This document shows, piece after piece, positions 6,449-14,006 of a stretch of DNA of 14,006 bases. Origin of the DNA: DATHWB01 sp041744795 (GTDB lineage Bacteria > Actinomycetota > Acidimicrobiia > Spongiisociales > ZC4RG35); NCBI GenBank assembly GCA_041744795.1, contig JBGTKD010000141.1, positions 1 through 14,006 of the forward strand, written 5' to 3'. The stretch's first letter is position 1. The number at the start of each line of letters is the position of its first letter. Made by a program: the position numbers and the translations under genes. A model generated the notes under the pieces. That model saw nothing but the letters and a program-made list of their open reading frames with translations. It searched no databases and was not told where the DNA came from.

Positions 6449-7046
6449 TACGACCGAGGCTCCAGCCTCCGGTCCGCTGGATCAGCTCGCCGCCGAGGTG
6501 GCGGAAGCTGTGGGCGGCTCCGCCGTTGTCACGTTCGACACGATCAAACTGACCGTCGACGCCGATCGCTGGACAGAGTCGGTCAAGGCGATCCGCGATC
6601 AGTTCGGGATGGTCTTTTTCTCGTGGCTCAGCGCCATCCATTGGGCCAACGATGTCGCGGTCGGCGACCCCCTCGGCGACGAGGTGACGGAGCGCTACGA
6701 GTTGTTGTGCACCATCGGTGATTTGTCCGAGGGCCGCAGGGTCACCATCTCGACAGATCTCGACATCTCCATGCCTCGCATCGCGAGTTTGGTGGGCGTC
6801 TTCGCTGGCGCCGACTGGCACGAACGTGAGGCTCACGACATGTTCGGGATTGTCTTCGACGGCCATCCCGGTCTGGACCCTCTCTACCTCCCTAACGGTT
6901 TCACCGGTCATCCGCTTCGCAAGTCCTATCCGTTGCTAAGCCGTGAGGTGAAGCCATGGCCTGGCAAGGTCGACGTCGAGGCCATGCCCGATTCTGACGC
7001 CGATGCCGAAGATGACGGGCCCTCCACCGAGAACCCGGAGGCGTGA
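6429..7046 (+). CDS. nuoC: NADH-quinone oxidoreductase subunit C (30-kDa subunit)
   Basis: Peripheral-arm structural subunit (no cofactor) that packs against NuoD, 205 residues. The family signature is clear: FAGADWHEREAHDMFGIVF at 125-143, followed by GHP and GHPLRKSYPL (160-169). The proposed start is GTG at 6429, because no in-frame ATG lies close by and upstream codons run deep into nuoB; AAGGAG (6410-6415) lies 13 bases before it, rather far. It overlaps nuoB by 20 bases. The last 25 or so residues form an acidic, disordered-looking tail (Asp/Glu-rich, DSDADAEDDG) beyond the conserved core. It is a separate gene from nuoD, unlike the nuoCD fusion of E. coli. Confidence 0.95.
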   Translation: MTTSPSDTTEAPASGPLDQLAAEVAEAVGGSAVVTFDTIKLTVDADRWTESVKAIRDQFGMVFFSWLSAIHWANDVAVGDPLGDEVTERYELLCTIGDLSEGRRVTISTDLDISMPRIASLVGVFAGADWHEREAHDMFGIVFDGHPGLDPLYLPNGFTGHPLRKSYPLLSREVKPWPGKVDVEAMPDSDADAEDDGPSTENPEA

Positions 7047-7062
7047 TGCGGGGAGCAAACGC

Positions 7063-8256
7063 ATGACGATCGCCGATCAGGACCTCATCCGCCATCTCTC
7101 CGAAGCTTCGGTTTCGGTGGAGCTCGAGACCGAGGACATGACCCTCAACATCGGGCCGCAACATCCGTCCACTCATGGCGTGCTCAGACTCGTGGCAAAG
7201 ATCGACGGAGAACGCGCCTACGACGTCAAGCCAGTCATCGGGTACATGCATCGCGGCTATGAGAAGTTGGCCGAGGTGCGCACCTACCCCCAGATCACCG
7301 CTTTGATCAACCGGATCGACTGGGTGTCTGGATACGCCAACGAGATCCCCTTCATCGTCGCTGCGGAGAAACTGATGGAACTCGAGGTGCCGGAGCGTGC
7401 CCAGTACATCCGTCTCATTCTCACCGAGATGGCCCGCATCTCATCGCACATGGTTTTCATGGCCTCCTATCCCCTCGAACTGGGGGCGGCGACTCCGCTG
7501 TTCTTCGCTCTCCGTGAGCGCGAGCGGGTGCTCGACCTGCTCGAGAGCGTCACCGGCGGCCGTTTTCACCCGAACTTCAACCGCATCGGCGGCGTCAAGC
7601 CGGCCGCTGGATCTGGCTCCACAATGCGCAAGCTGGTCCAGGACCTACCAAAGGGTTTCCTCGAAGAGACACGCGTTGCGATGGACAACATCGATCATGC
7701 AGTCGATCAGATCGAGGATCTGGTGGCAGGCAACGAGATCATCCTTGCTCGGACCAAGGGAATCGGCGTGTTGCCACCCGAGATCGCCGCGGCTTACGGC
7801 GTGTCCGGTCCGAATCTGCGGGCATCCGGTGTTCGATTCGATCTGCGCAAGACCGAGGACTATCTGCCGTACGACAAGTTCGACTTCACGGTCCCTGTCG
7901 GAAGGAACGGTGACTGCTGGGACCGCTGGTGGGTGCGAATGGAAGAGATCCGCCAGTCATCCCAGATCATCCGTCAGGCAATCGATGGCATCCCTTCCGG
8001 TCCTCTGCAGGCGAAAGTACCGAAGGTCATAAAGGTGCCGGCTGGCGAGACCTACGTTCGGGCAGAGAACCCCAAAGGCGAGATGGGTTACTATCTGGTT
8101 TCGGACGGCGGACAGGGGCCATACCGGCTCAAGATCCGCTCTGCTTCCTTCTCCAACATCTCCATCCTCCCCTGGGCGCTGGAGGGGACGATCATCCCTG
8201 ACATCATCGCCATCATGGGTTCTCTCGATTTCGTCCTGGGGGATGTGGACCGATGA
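7063..8256 (+). CDS. nuoD: NADH-quinone oxidoreductase subunit D (49-kDa subunit, quinone site)
   Basis: Forms most of the quinone-reduction pocket together with NuoB, 397 residues. Family motifs: NIGPQHPSTHGVLRL from residue 29 (His34 and the quinone-site His38), GYMHRGYEKLAE (60-71), SGPNLRASGVRFDLRKTEDY (248-267), and the C-terminal IIAIMGSLDFVLGDVDR. The ATG at 7063 has GGGGAG 7 bases upstream and gives the His38 numbering of the Thermus Nqo4 subunit; an in-frame ATG at 7003 inside nuoC is not favoured. Residue 87, in RIDWVSGYANE, is Trp; well-studied complex I enzymes have Tyr in this RxDY motif, where it contacts the quinone headgroup. The stop overlaps nuoH as ATGA. The usual next genes, nuoE, nuoF and nuoG, are missing here. 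Confidence 0.98.
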   Translation: MTIADQDLIRHLSEASVSVELETEDMTLNIGPQHPSTHGVLRLVAKIDGERAYDVKPVIGYMHRGYEKLAEVRTYPQITALINRIDWVSGYANEIPFIVAAEKLMELEVPERAQYIRLILTEMARISSHMVFMASYPLELGAATPLFFALRERERVLDLLESVTGGRFHPNFNRIGGVKPAAGSGSTMRKLVQDLPKGFLEETRVAMDNIDHAVDQIEDLVAGNEIILARTKGIGVLPPEIAAAYGVSGPNLRASGVRFDLRKTEDYLPYDKFDFTVPVGRNGDCWDRWWVRMEEIRQSSQIIRQAIDGIPSGPLQAKVPKVIKVPAGETYVRAENPKGEMGYYLVSDGGQGPYRLKIRSASFSNISILPWALEGTIIPDIIAIMGSLDFVLGDVDR

Positions 8257-9272
8257 GTTGGCTGCTCGACAACTTCTGGTTGCTGCTGCTCGCCAAGATC
8301 GTCTTCATCGCCACGCTCATCCCGTTGGCGGGGATGGCTATCGGGTTCGCCGAGATGAAGCTGTCGGCGAAGATGCAGAACCGCGTCGGTCCGTATTTCG
8401 CTGGCGGACGTTGGGGTTGGGCCCAACTCATCGCCGACGGTGTCAAGTTCTTCCAGAAAGAAGACATCGTCCCCGAGGAAGCCGACGCCCCGGTCTTCAA
8501 GCTGGCGCCGGTGCTCGTTTTTGTCGGCACGGTTGCGTTGTTTGTGGTCATTCCGTTCGGTCCCGGGCTGTCGATCCGCAACCTCGACGTCGGCATCTTC
8601 TATGCCCTGGCGATCTCTTCTCTGTCCACGATCGGCATCCTCGTCGCGGGGTGGTCTTCGGCCAACAAGTACTCGCTCATGGGTGGTCTGCGGGCCGCCG
8701 GCCAGTTGATCGCTTATGAGTTGCCACTGGTGTTGGCCACCGTGGGTGTCGTGATAATGGCCGGGACCATGAGTCTCGAAGGCATCGTCGAGTCCCAGGC
8801 AGGCTGGTTCTCAGAACTCGGATGGAACTACGGCCTCCCGTTCGTGATCCCGCAGTTCATCGGGTTCGTGATCTTCATGATCGCCGCTCTCGCCGAACTG
8901 AGCCGGATCCCGTTCGACATGCCGATTGCCGAATCCGAACTCGTGATGGGTTATCTCACCGAGTACTCCGGTTTCCGTTTCCTGTTCTTCTTCCTGGCCG
9001 AATTCGCCAACATGTTCACGATGGCCGCCATCGCTGCCACCCTCTTCCTGGGCGGCTACTGGATGCCGGGCCTATCGACCGAGACGCTGCAGTTCGCCGG
9101 TCCCCTGATCCTGAGTGGCAAGATCTTCTTCCTCGTGTTTGTCATGATTTGGTTCCGCTGGACCTTCCCGCGTTTCCGTGAGGACCAACTGCAGTCCCTG
9201 GCTTGGAAAGTGCTTGTTCCGGTCTCACTCGTGAACATCGTCGTGACCGGAGCACTCAAGGTGGTGATCTGA
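8253..9272 (+). CDS. nuoH: NADH-quinone oxidoreductase subunit H (ND1 homologue)
   Basis: Membrane subunit of 339 residues, about eight spans, that forms the entry to the quinone channel and couples quinone chemistry to proton pumping. Conserved features: GFAEMKLSAKMQNRVGPY (31-48), then ADGVKFFQKEDIVPEEAD (61-78), and AELSRIPFDMPIAESELVMGYLTEYSGF in the second half, with the acidic residues of the E-channel loop present. The length is normal. The ATG overlaps the nuoD stop (ATGA), showing nuoD-nuoH translational coupling with no room for nuoEFG. The stop shares a base with the nuoI start (TGATG). Confidence 0.98.
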   Translation: MSWLLDNFWLLLLAKIVFIATLIPLAGMAIGFAEMKLSAKMQNRVGPYFAGGRWGWAQLIADGVKFFQKEDIVPEEADAPVFKLAPVLVFVGTVALFVVIPFGPGLSIRNLDVGIFYALAISSLSTIGILVAGWSSANKYSLMGGLRAAGQLIAYELPLVLATVGVVIMAGTMSLEGIVESQAGWFSELGWNYGLPFVIPQFIGFVIFMIAALAELSRIPFDMPIAESELVMGYLTEYSGFRFLFFFLAEFANMFTMAAIAATLFLGGYWMPGLSTETLQFAGPLILSGKIFFLVFVMIWFRWTFPRFREDQLQSLAWKVLVPVSLVNIVVTGALKVVI

Positions 9273-9757
9273 TGCCCCCTGTGATCCCCGGCAGGGGTCT
9301 GCTCAAAGGGTTGAAGGTGACTTTCGTCACGATGATCCAGACGATCTTCAACCCGAAGAAGCACCTGAAGACGGTCAACTATCCGTTGGTCAAAGAAGAG
9401 CCTGTCGCCAGGGCCAGAGGCGTGATCGCCCTGGACCAGGAGGCCTGCACCGTGTGCATGCTCTGTGCGCGTCAGTGTCCGGACTGGTGCATCTATATCG
9501 AAGGTCACAAGGAAGAAAAGCAGCCTGACAAGCCAGGTGGCCGGATCAAGGTGCGGTCCGAACTCGATCGCTTCGACATCGACTACGCCCTCTGCATGTA
9601 CTGCGGGATTTGCGTAGAGGTCTGCCCGTTCGACGCCCTCTTCTGGAGCCCGGAGTACGAGTACTCCGAGACAGCCATGGGCAAGATGATGCACGACATG
9701 GACAAGCTCCAGGACTGGCTGAAGACAGTCCCAGAGGCACCGGCGTTGGAGACCTGA
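9272..9757 (+). CDS. nuoI: NADH-quinone oxidoreductase subunit I (TYKY ferredoxin-like, clusters N6a/N6b)
   Basis: Peripheral-arm electron carrier with two [4Fe-4S] clusters, 161 residues. The first motif is Cys59-x2-Cys62-x2-Cys65-x3-Cys69-Pro, the second Cys108-x2-Cys111-x2-Cys114-x3-Cys118-Pro; each provides three ligands to one cluster and the fourth to the other. The first motif continues CPDWCIYIEGH, with an additional Cys73. The ATG at 9272 shares a base with the nuoH stop; an upstream in-frame ATG at 9203 lies inside nuoH and is rejected. The N-terminal helix (LLKGLKVTFVTMIQTIF) resembles the membrane-facing helices of other NuoI proteins. With no NuoG nearby, electrons must reach N6a from another donor module or from one encoded elsewhere. 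Confidence 0.97.
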   Translation: MPPVIPGRGLLKGLKVTFVTMIQTIFNPKKHLKTVNYPLVKEEPVARARGVIALDQEACTVCMLCARQCPDWCIYIEGHKEEKQPDKPGGRIKVRSELDRFDIDYALCMYCGICVEVCPFDALFWSPEYEYSETAMGKMMHDMDKLQDWLKTVPEAPALET

Positions 9758-10311
9758 TGTCGTTCGAGTCCTGGATATCGGAACCAATCAACTGGGTCTA
9801 TCTGGTCTTCGGCGCGGTGGTGCTGGTGTCAGGTTTCCGCGTAGTCACGACTCAGAACGTTGTACGCGCCGCTCTTTACCTCGTCGCCACCCTGGGTGGT
9901 ACGGCCGCCCTGTTCTTGATGTTGTCTGCGGAGTTCGTTGCCTGGACTCTGGTGCTTGTCTACATCGGGGCGGTTGTTGTCTTGTTCCTGTTCGGCACGA
10001 TGATCACCCGTGCTCCGATGGTGCGCGACGTCGGGTTGGACACCCCGAAGGCCCGTCCTGTGGCAGCAGGCCTGTCGCTGATCCTTTTCCTGACGCTCAG
10101 CTACACGACGATGACCGCCTTTGGTTCACGCGAGATCGTCCAGGTCGGCGAAGGCACTGATACCCGCATTTTGGGTGAGGCGCTGCTGGGGCGGTTCGTG
10201 CTCCCGTTCGAGATCGTCGGGTTCATCCTTCTGGCTGCGCTCGTTGGCGGCGTCACGCTGGCCCGTCGAGACCTGACGCCGAAGGAAGAAGAGGAGCGGA
10301 GTTCCGTATGA
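9757..10311 (+). CDS. nuoJ: NADH-quinone oxidoreductase subunit J (ND6 homologue)
   Basis: Membrane subunit of complex I, 184 residues with about five hydrophobic spans (for example near residues 15-32, 40-75, 95-115 and 145-167). It belongs to the E-channel/central axis that links the quinone site to the antiporter-like subunits. The conserved span AEFVAWTLVLVYIGAVVVLFLFGTMI, with the Gly implicated in helix rotation, is present. The start ATG shares a base with the nuoI stop (TGATG), and GGAG lies just upstream. The acidic C-terminal tail (KEEEERSSV) is cytoplasmic. The stop overlaps nuoK as ATGA. Confidence 0.95.
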   Translation: MSFESWISEPINWVYLVFGAVVLVSGFRVVTTQNVVRAALYLVATLGGTAALFLMLSAEFVAWTLVLVYIGAVVVLFLFGTMITRAPMVRDVGLDTPKARPVAAGLSLILFLTLSYTTMTAFGSREIVQVGEGTDTRILGEALLGRFVLPFEIVGFILLAALVGGVTLARRDLTPKEEEERSSV

Positions 10312-10613
10312 TCCTCAACCAGTTCCTCGTCATTGCGGCCGCTCTGTTCTCGCTGGGTGTCTACGGCCTGATCGTGCGCCGCAACGCCGTGATGATCCTT
10401 CTGGCGGTCGAGCTAATGCTGAACGCCGTGAACATCAACCTGATCGCTTTCGAGGCTGTCATCCGCTCGAGTCAGGCGGTCGGACAGATCTTCACGATCT
10501 TCATCATCACGGTCGCCGCGGCTGAGGTCGGAATCGGCCTCGCCATAGTCATCATGATCTTCCGTAACCGCCAGAGTGCCAACGTCGACGACTTCAACCT
10601 GATGAAGTTCTGA
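10308..10613 (+). CDS. nuoK: NADH-quinone oxidoreductase subunit K (ND4L homologue)
   Basis: Small three-span membrane subunit, 101 residues, in the proton-transfer axis. Both buried glutamates needed for pumping are present: Glu35 (LLAVELMLNAVNINLI) and Glu73 (VAAAEVGIGLAI), equivalent to Glu36 and Glu72 of E. coli NuoK. GAGGAGCGGAG, a strong ribosome binding site, lies upstream of the ATG at the end of nuoJ. It overlaps nuoJ by four bases and nuoL by one. The length is typical. Confidence 0.98.
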   Translation: MILNQFLVIAAALFSLGVYGLIVRRNAVMILLAVELMLNAVNINLIAFEAVIRSSQAVGQIFTIFIITVAAAEVGIGLAIVIMIFRNRQSANVDDFNLMKF

Positions 10614-12655
10614 TGAGTGACCTACGAGTGCTCGCCGCCGAAGGCCCCATGAACCTCACCGAGGGAGGCTTCTTCGCCGAGTGGGCGGGGATCATGCTGG
10701 TTCTGCCGTTCGTGGCCTTCCTGCTGATTGTCTTCTTCGGCAAGCGTCTCAAGAACCTCGGAGCTGAGTTCGCTATCGGCGCCATGGCGATCAACGCCGT
10801 CTGGGCAACTGTGCTACTCGTCCAGAACATGACCGCAGGGGTTTTCCGTGAGGTCAACTTCGAGATCGCCTCCATCGGCATGTTCGAAGGGCGCTCGCTC
10901 ATTTTCGAGCTGGGATGGGTCGTCGACGGCCTCTCAATCATGATGTATTTCGTCGTTTCCTTCGTGGGATTGCTCGTCTTCATCTACGCGGTCGGATACA
11001 TGAAGGGCGACGTCAGGGTGACCTGGTTCTTTGCCTCGCTCTCGCTCTTTGCAGGCGCCATGCTGGTCCTGGTTGGCGCTCCCAACCTCATCCAATTGAT
11101 CATCGGTTGGGAGGGCGTCGGCTTGGCCTCCTATCTGCTCATCGGGCACTACTGGGAGAAGAAGGAGAACTCGTCGGCCGCGATGAAGGCCTTCTACACG
11201 AACAAGGTGGCGGACGTCGGTCTGATTCTCGGAGCGATTCTGTTGGGACTGGCGATCGGTGACTTCTCATTCGCAGCCATCAACGAAGCGGCCGCCAACC
11301 ACGCAGAGCCCCTGGAGGCCGTTGCTTTCGCCGGCGGATTGCTCTTGTTCTTTGGAGCGATGGGCAAATCCGCTCAGTTTCCGCTGCACATCTGGCTTCC
11401 GGACGCCATGGCCGGTCCCACACCCGTCTCGGCGCTGATGCACGCCGCCACGATGGTGACGGCTGGCATCTACCTGATGGCGCGGACATTCCCGGTCTAT
11501 CAGAACCTGGTGGGTGGGGAAGCGGCCCGAGAGTGGATGATCCCGATCGGGGTGATAACGCTCTTTGCGATGGGTCTGCTGGCTTTGGTGGCAGACGACA
11601 TCAAGAAGGTCCTCGCCTATTCGACGGTTTCCCAACTCGGCTACATGATGACTGCGGTTGCGGTAGGCGGGTATACGGCCGGGCTGTTCCATCTGTTCAC
11701 CCACGCCTTCTTCAAGGCCCTTCTGTTCCTCGGCGCCGGCTCGGTCATCCACGCCGTGCACTCCAACAACATGAGCGACATGGGCGGACTTCGAAAGGAG
11801 ATGCCAAGGACGTTCTGGACCTTCGTCATCGGCTCGCTCTCCCTGGCCGGGATCATCCCGCTGGCGGGTTTCTTCTCCAAGGACGAGATCCTCGCCACCC
11901 TCGATTATGAGGGTTATCAGGCCTTCATGTGGATAGCCATCGCCGGTGCATTCGTGACCGCGTTCTACATGACAAGGGCTGTTTCGCTCACTTTCTTCGG
12001 GACCTACAAGGGTCACGGCCATCCGCACGAGTCGCCCGCACTGATGACGGTGCCACTGGTCGCCCTCGCGGTTCCCTCCGTGTTCGCCGGTTTCTTGAAC
12101 ATCCCCGGAGTCGAGTTCGGCCGTTTCGGCAATTTCACCACTTGGGTGGGTGCCAGGGTCGTGCCGATGGGCGATCATCATCCTGCGGCGATCGACTGGA
12201 CGCTGGCCGCCTACGGTCTCACCGCCGGCCTTCTCGGCATAGGCCTCGGTTGGATGATGTTCGGTCGTGATGCCGATACCCAACTCGCCCGTGACCGTGT
12301 CGAGATTCCGGTGCTCTATCCGCTTCTGCGGGAGAAGTACTACATGGATCACGTCGCCCTCGGTCTGGTCGGTTTCACCAAAGGCCCGGCTGCAAAGGCA
12401 GTCAACTGGATCAACACCTACGTGATCGACGGTGTGGTCAACGGAGTGGGTGCCTCGATGGGAGTCCTCGGTCGGTTCGTGTACAGCGGACTGGACCAGC
12501 GTGGCGTCGACATGGTGTTCAACGGGGCGTCTGCTGCGGCCGACGCCGCTGGCTCGGCGCTGCGCAAACTACAGACCGGCAGGGTGCAGCAATACGCAAT
12601 GGGTTTCGTGGCGGGAGCATTGGTCCTGGTGCTCGCCGTCGCCGTGTTCAACTAA
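10613..12655 (+). CDS. nuoL: NADH-quinone oxidoreductase subunit L (ND5 homologue, distal antiporter-like subunit)
   Basis: Largest proton-pumping membrane subunit, 680 residues with about 15-16 spans plus the long lateral helix expected at the C-terminal side. Key residues are present: Glu167 in IIGWEGVGLASYLL, Lys252 in FGAMGKSAQFPLHIWLPDAM (248-267), then PTPVSALMHAATMVTAGIYL and DDIKKVLAYSTVSQLGYM. It is longer than E. coli NuoL (613 residues), with extra length mostly in the soluble or amphipathic C-terminal region (about 560-665) before a final span. The ATG at 10613 overlaps the nuoK stop (TGATG) and lacks an obvious ribosome binding site, so coupling to nuoK is likely; a later start at Met13 cannot be excluded. 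It could be confused with Mrp antiporter subunits, but the operon settles the call. Confidence 0.97.
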   Translation: MSDLRVLAAEGPMNLTEGGFFAEWAGIMLVLPFVAFLLIVFFGKRLKNLGAEFAIGAMAINAVWATVLLVQNMTAGVFREVNFEIASIGMFEGRSLIFELGWVVDGLSIMMYFVVSFVGLLVFIYAVGYMKGDVRVTWFFASLSLFAGAMLVLVGAPNLIQLIIGWEGVGLASYLLIGHYWEKKENSSAAMKAFYTNKVADVGLILGAILLGLAIGDFSFAAINEAAANHAEPLEAVAFAGGLLLFFGAMGKSAQFPLHIWLPDAMAGPTPVSALMHAATMVTAGIYLMARTFPVYQNLVGGEAAREWMIPIGVITLFAMGLLALVADDIKKVLAYSTVSQLGYMMTAVAVGGYTAGLFHLFTHAFFKALLFLGAGSVIHAVHSNNMSDMGGLRKEMPRTFWTFVIGSLSLAGIIPLAGFFSKDEILATLDYEGYQAFMWIAIAGAFVTAFYMTRAVSLTFFGTYKGHGHPHESPALMTVPLVALAVPSVFAGFLNIPGVEFGRFGNFTTWVGARVVPMGDHHPAAIDWTLAAYGLTAGLLGIGLGWMMFGRDADTQLARDRVEIPVLYPLLREKYYMDHVALGLVGFTKGPAAKAVNWINTYVIDGVVNGVGASMGVLGRFVYSGLDQRGVDMVFNGASAAADAAGSALRKLQTGRVQQYAMGFVAGALVLVLAVAVFN

Positions 12656-12680
12656 GACTGGAAGAGAGAGGCGACTGACG

Positions 12681-14006
12681 ATGGATCTGTTCGAGAGCGG
12701 CTGGGGTCTGACCCTCATCGTGTTCCTGCCGTTGGTGGGTGCGCTGGTCAACATGGCCATCCCGAAGACCAAGGAAACCGCCATCAAGCAATGGTCGTTG
12801 TTCGTGGCTCTTGCCACGTTCGCACTATCGGTGCTCGCGGTCTTCAGGTTCGACTACGGCGCGGCCGGTCGGTTCCAGTTCGAGGCGAATCAGCCGTGGA
12901 TTTCGGCCATCGGCGCCAACTTTCACATCGGAATCGACGGCATCAGCCTGCCTCTGCTGGTGCTGTCCACGTTCGTGATGGTCCTCGCCATCATCTATTC
13001 CTGGGACCACTGGGAGGAGCCGCGAAATCCGCGGGCCTTCCTGTCACTGATGCTCCTGCTCGGCACTGGCATGAACGGGACATTCGTCGCTCTCGACCTG
13101 GTCCTGTTCTTCATTTTCTTCGAGATCGTGCTGCTGCCGATGTACTTCATGATCGGCATCTGGGGCGACAAGTCGATGAGGAAGATCCCAGGGTTCAGCC
13201 GGCAAGTGGAGACCCGTCTCTACGCCTCGATCAAGTTCTTCCTGTTCACCCTGTTCGGGTCGGCCTTCATGCTGCTTGGCTTCCTGGCCCTCTACTTCCG
13301 GTCGGGTGACTTCGGACCCCGTACCTTCGACATCCCCGAATTGATAGAACTGGGTACGTCGGGGGCCTTCACCGGGACGTTCGCTTTCCTTGTCTTCGGG
13401 GCGATGTTCCTCGGGTTCGCGGTGAAGGTGCCGATGTGGCCACTCCACACTTGGCTTCCCGACGCCCACACTGCCGCGCCGACGGTTGGTTCGGTGCTGC
13501 TGGCTGCGATTCTCCTGAAGCTCGGTTCCTATGCCTTCATCCGCATCTCGATTCCGATCCTGCCCCAGGAAGCCGCCAACTGGGCCCCGTTTATTGCTGT
13601 GCTGGCCGTGATTGGCATCATCTACGGCTCACTCGCCTGTCTGGCCCAGACTGACCTGAAACGTCTGATCGCCTTCTCCTCGGTCGGTCACATGGGTTTC
13701 GTGATGCTGGGTATCGCCACCCTGACCGATGTGGGCATCAACGCCGCCATCATCGGCATGGTCGCCCACGGTCTGATCACAGGGCTCCTGTTCTTCCTGG
13801 CAGGGTCGATGTCTCATCGTTATCACACGAGGGAGATGGCCCGCCTCGGCGGGAATCAGAAACTCATGCCTGTCATGGGCGCGATTCTCGCCTTCACTGC
13901 TTTTGCCTCCCTCGGTTTGCCGGGTTTGGCCGGCTTCTGGGGTGAGTTCATGTCGCTGCTTGGCGCCTACAACCCGCTCGAATCGCTTCGCGCCGAGTAT
14001 CTGGGG
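12681..14006 (+). CDS. nuoM: NADH-quinone oxidoreductase subunit M (ND4 homologue), C-terminus cut by window end
   Basis: Second antiporter-like proton-pumping subunit; 442 codons are visible with no stop before the window end. Homologues are about 490-530 residues, so perhaps 50-90 are missing. Glu148 in LFFIFFEIVLLPMYFMIGIW and Lys249 in GFAVKVPMWPLHTWLPDAH are the conserved proton-path residues, followed by TAAPTVGSVLLAAILLKLGSY and DLKRLIAFSSVGHMGFVMLG. The start is ATG, 25 bases after the nuoL stop, with the purine-rich GAGAGAGG ending 9 bases upstream. It is in the same operon; nuoN would be expected next, outside the window. Confidence 0.97.
   Translation, partial: MDLFESGWGLTLIVFLPLVGALVNMAIPKTKETAIKQWSLFVALATFALSVLAVFRFDYGAAGRFQFEANQPWISAIGANFHIGIDGISLPLLVLSTFVMVLAIIYSWDHWEEPRNPRAFLSLMLLLGTGMNGTFVALDLVLFFIFFEIVLLPMYFMIGIWGDKSMRKIPGFSRQVETRLYASIKFFLFTLFGSAFMLLGFLALYFRSGDFGPRTFDIPELIELGTSGAFTGTFAFLVFGAMFLGFAVKVPMWPLHTWLPDAHTAAPTVGSVLLAAILLKLGSYAFIRISIPILPQEAANWAPFIAVLAVIGIIYGSLACLAQTDLKRLIAFSSVGHMGFVMLGIATLTDVGINAAIIGMVAHGLITGLLFFLAGSMSHRYHTREMARLGGNQKLMPVMGAILAFTAFASLGLPGLAGFWGEFMSLLGAYNPLESLRAEYLG

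Noticed and set aside
7003..7062. Upstream in-frame ATG for nuoD
   Set aside because: It lies inside nuoC and adds a basic, unconserved stretch; the ATG at 7063 has a good ribosome binding site and matches homologue N-termini.
11267..12352. 361-codon open frame on the minus strand inside nuoL
   Set aside because: It is antisense to strongly conserved NuoL sequence, His/Glu/Arg-rich in the way GC-rich antisense frames are, and resembles no protein family; it is a shadow of nuoL codon bias.

Overview
The window looks like chromosomal DNA from a GC-rich bacterium, most likely an actinobacterium. This rests on the GC-rich third codon positions, GTG starts, a DtxR-family regulator with a C-terminal SH3/FeoA-like domain and a CPHGNPIPG motif, and tightly overlapping genes. 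The class (for example Acidimicrobiia) is a guess and cannot be fixed from the sequence alone. I see no transposases, integrases, CRISPR arrays, tRNAs or rRNAs, and no gene that is clearly broken; two genes are simply cut by the window ends.

Region 1 (1-3474, minus strand) is a three-gene ferric-iron-type ABC importer read right to left: a lipoprotein substrate-binding protein (FbpA/FutA-like), a fused two-domain permease (FbpB-like) and an ATPase (FbpC-like, C-terminus beyond base 1). The genes overlap by 1 and 4 bases, so they form one translationally coupled operon.

Region 2 (3475-4266) is a 132-bp divergent control region followed by a DtxR/MntR-family metalloregulator on the plus strand. 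The control region holds two inverted repeats. One sits inside the best promoter candidate for the importer, the other between the two genes, as expected if the regulator controls the importer and itself. The regulator's metal-site residues are of the manganese (MntR) type rather than the iron (IdeR) type, although the transporter looks like an iron importer.

Region 3 (4288-5370, minus strand) is an alkaline-phosphatase-superfamily hydrolase that converges on the regulator. A 224-bp intergenic stretch follows and carries a good sigma70-like promoter.

Region 4 (5595-14006, plus strand) is a respiratory complex I operon in the order nuoA-B-C-D-H-I-J-K-L-M, with nuoM cut by the window end. The genes overlap or nearly abut. 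nuoE, nuoF and nuoG, which encode the NADH-oxidising module, are absent from their usual place between nuoD and nuoH. The encoded enzyme therefore has the quinone-reducing and proton-pumping modules but no NADH dehydrogenase module encoded here. The proton-path acidic and lysine residues of NuoK, NuoL and NuoM and the iron-sulfur cysteines of NuoB and NuoI are intact. NuoD has Trp where complex I normally has the quinone-contacting Tyr.

The most interesting points are the EFG-less complex I with its unusual quinone-site residue, and the mismatch between an MntR-like sensor and an Fe(III)-type importer. I found no wholly new type of system.
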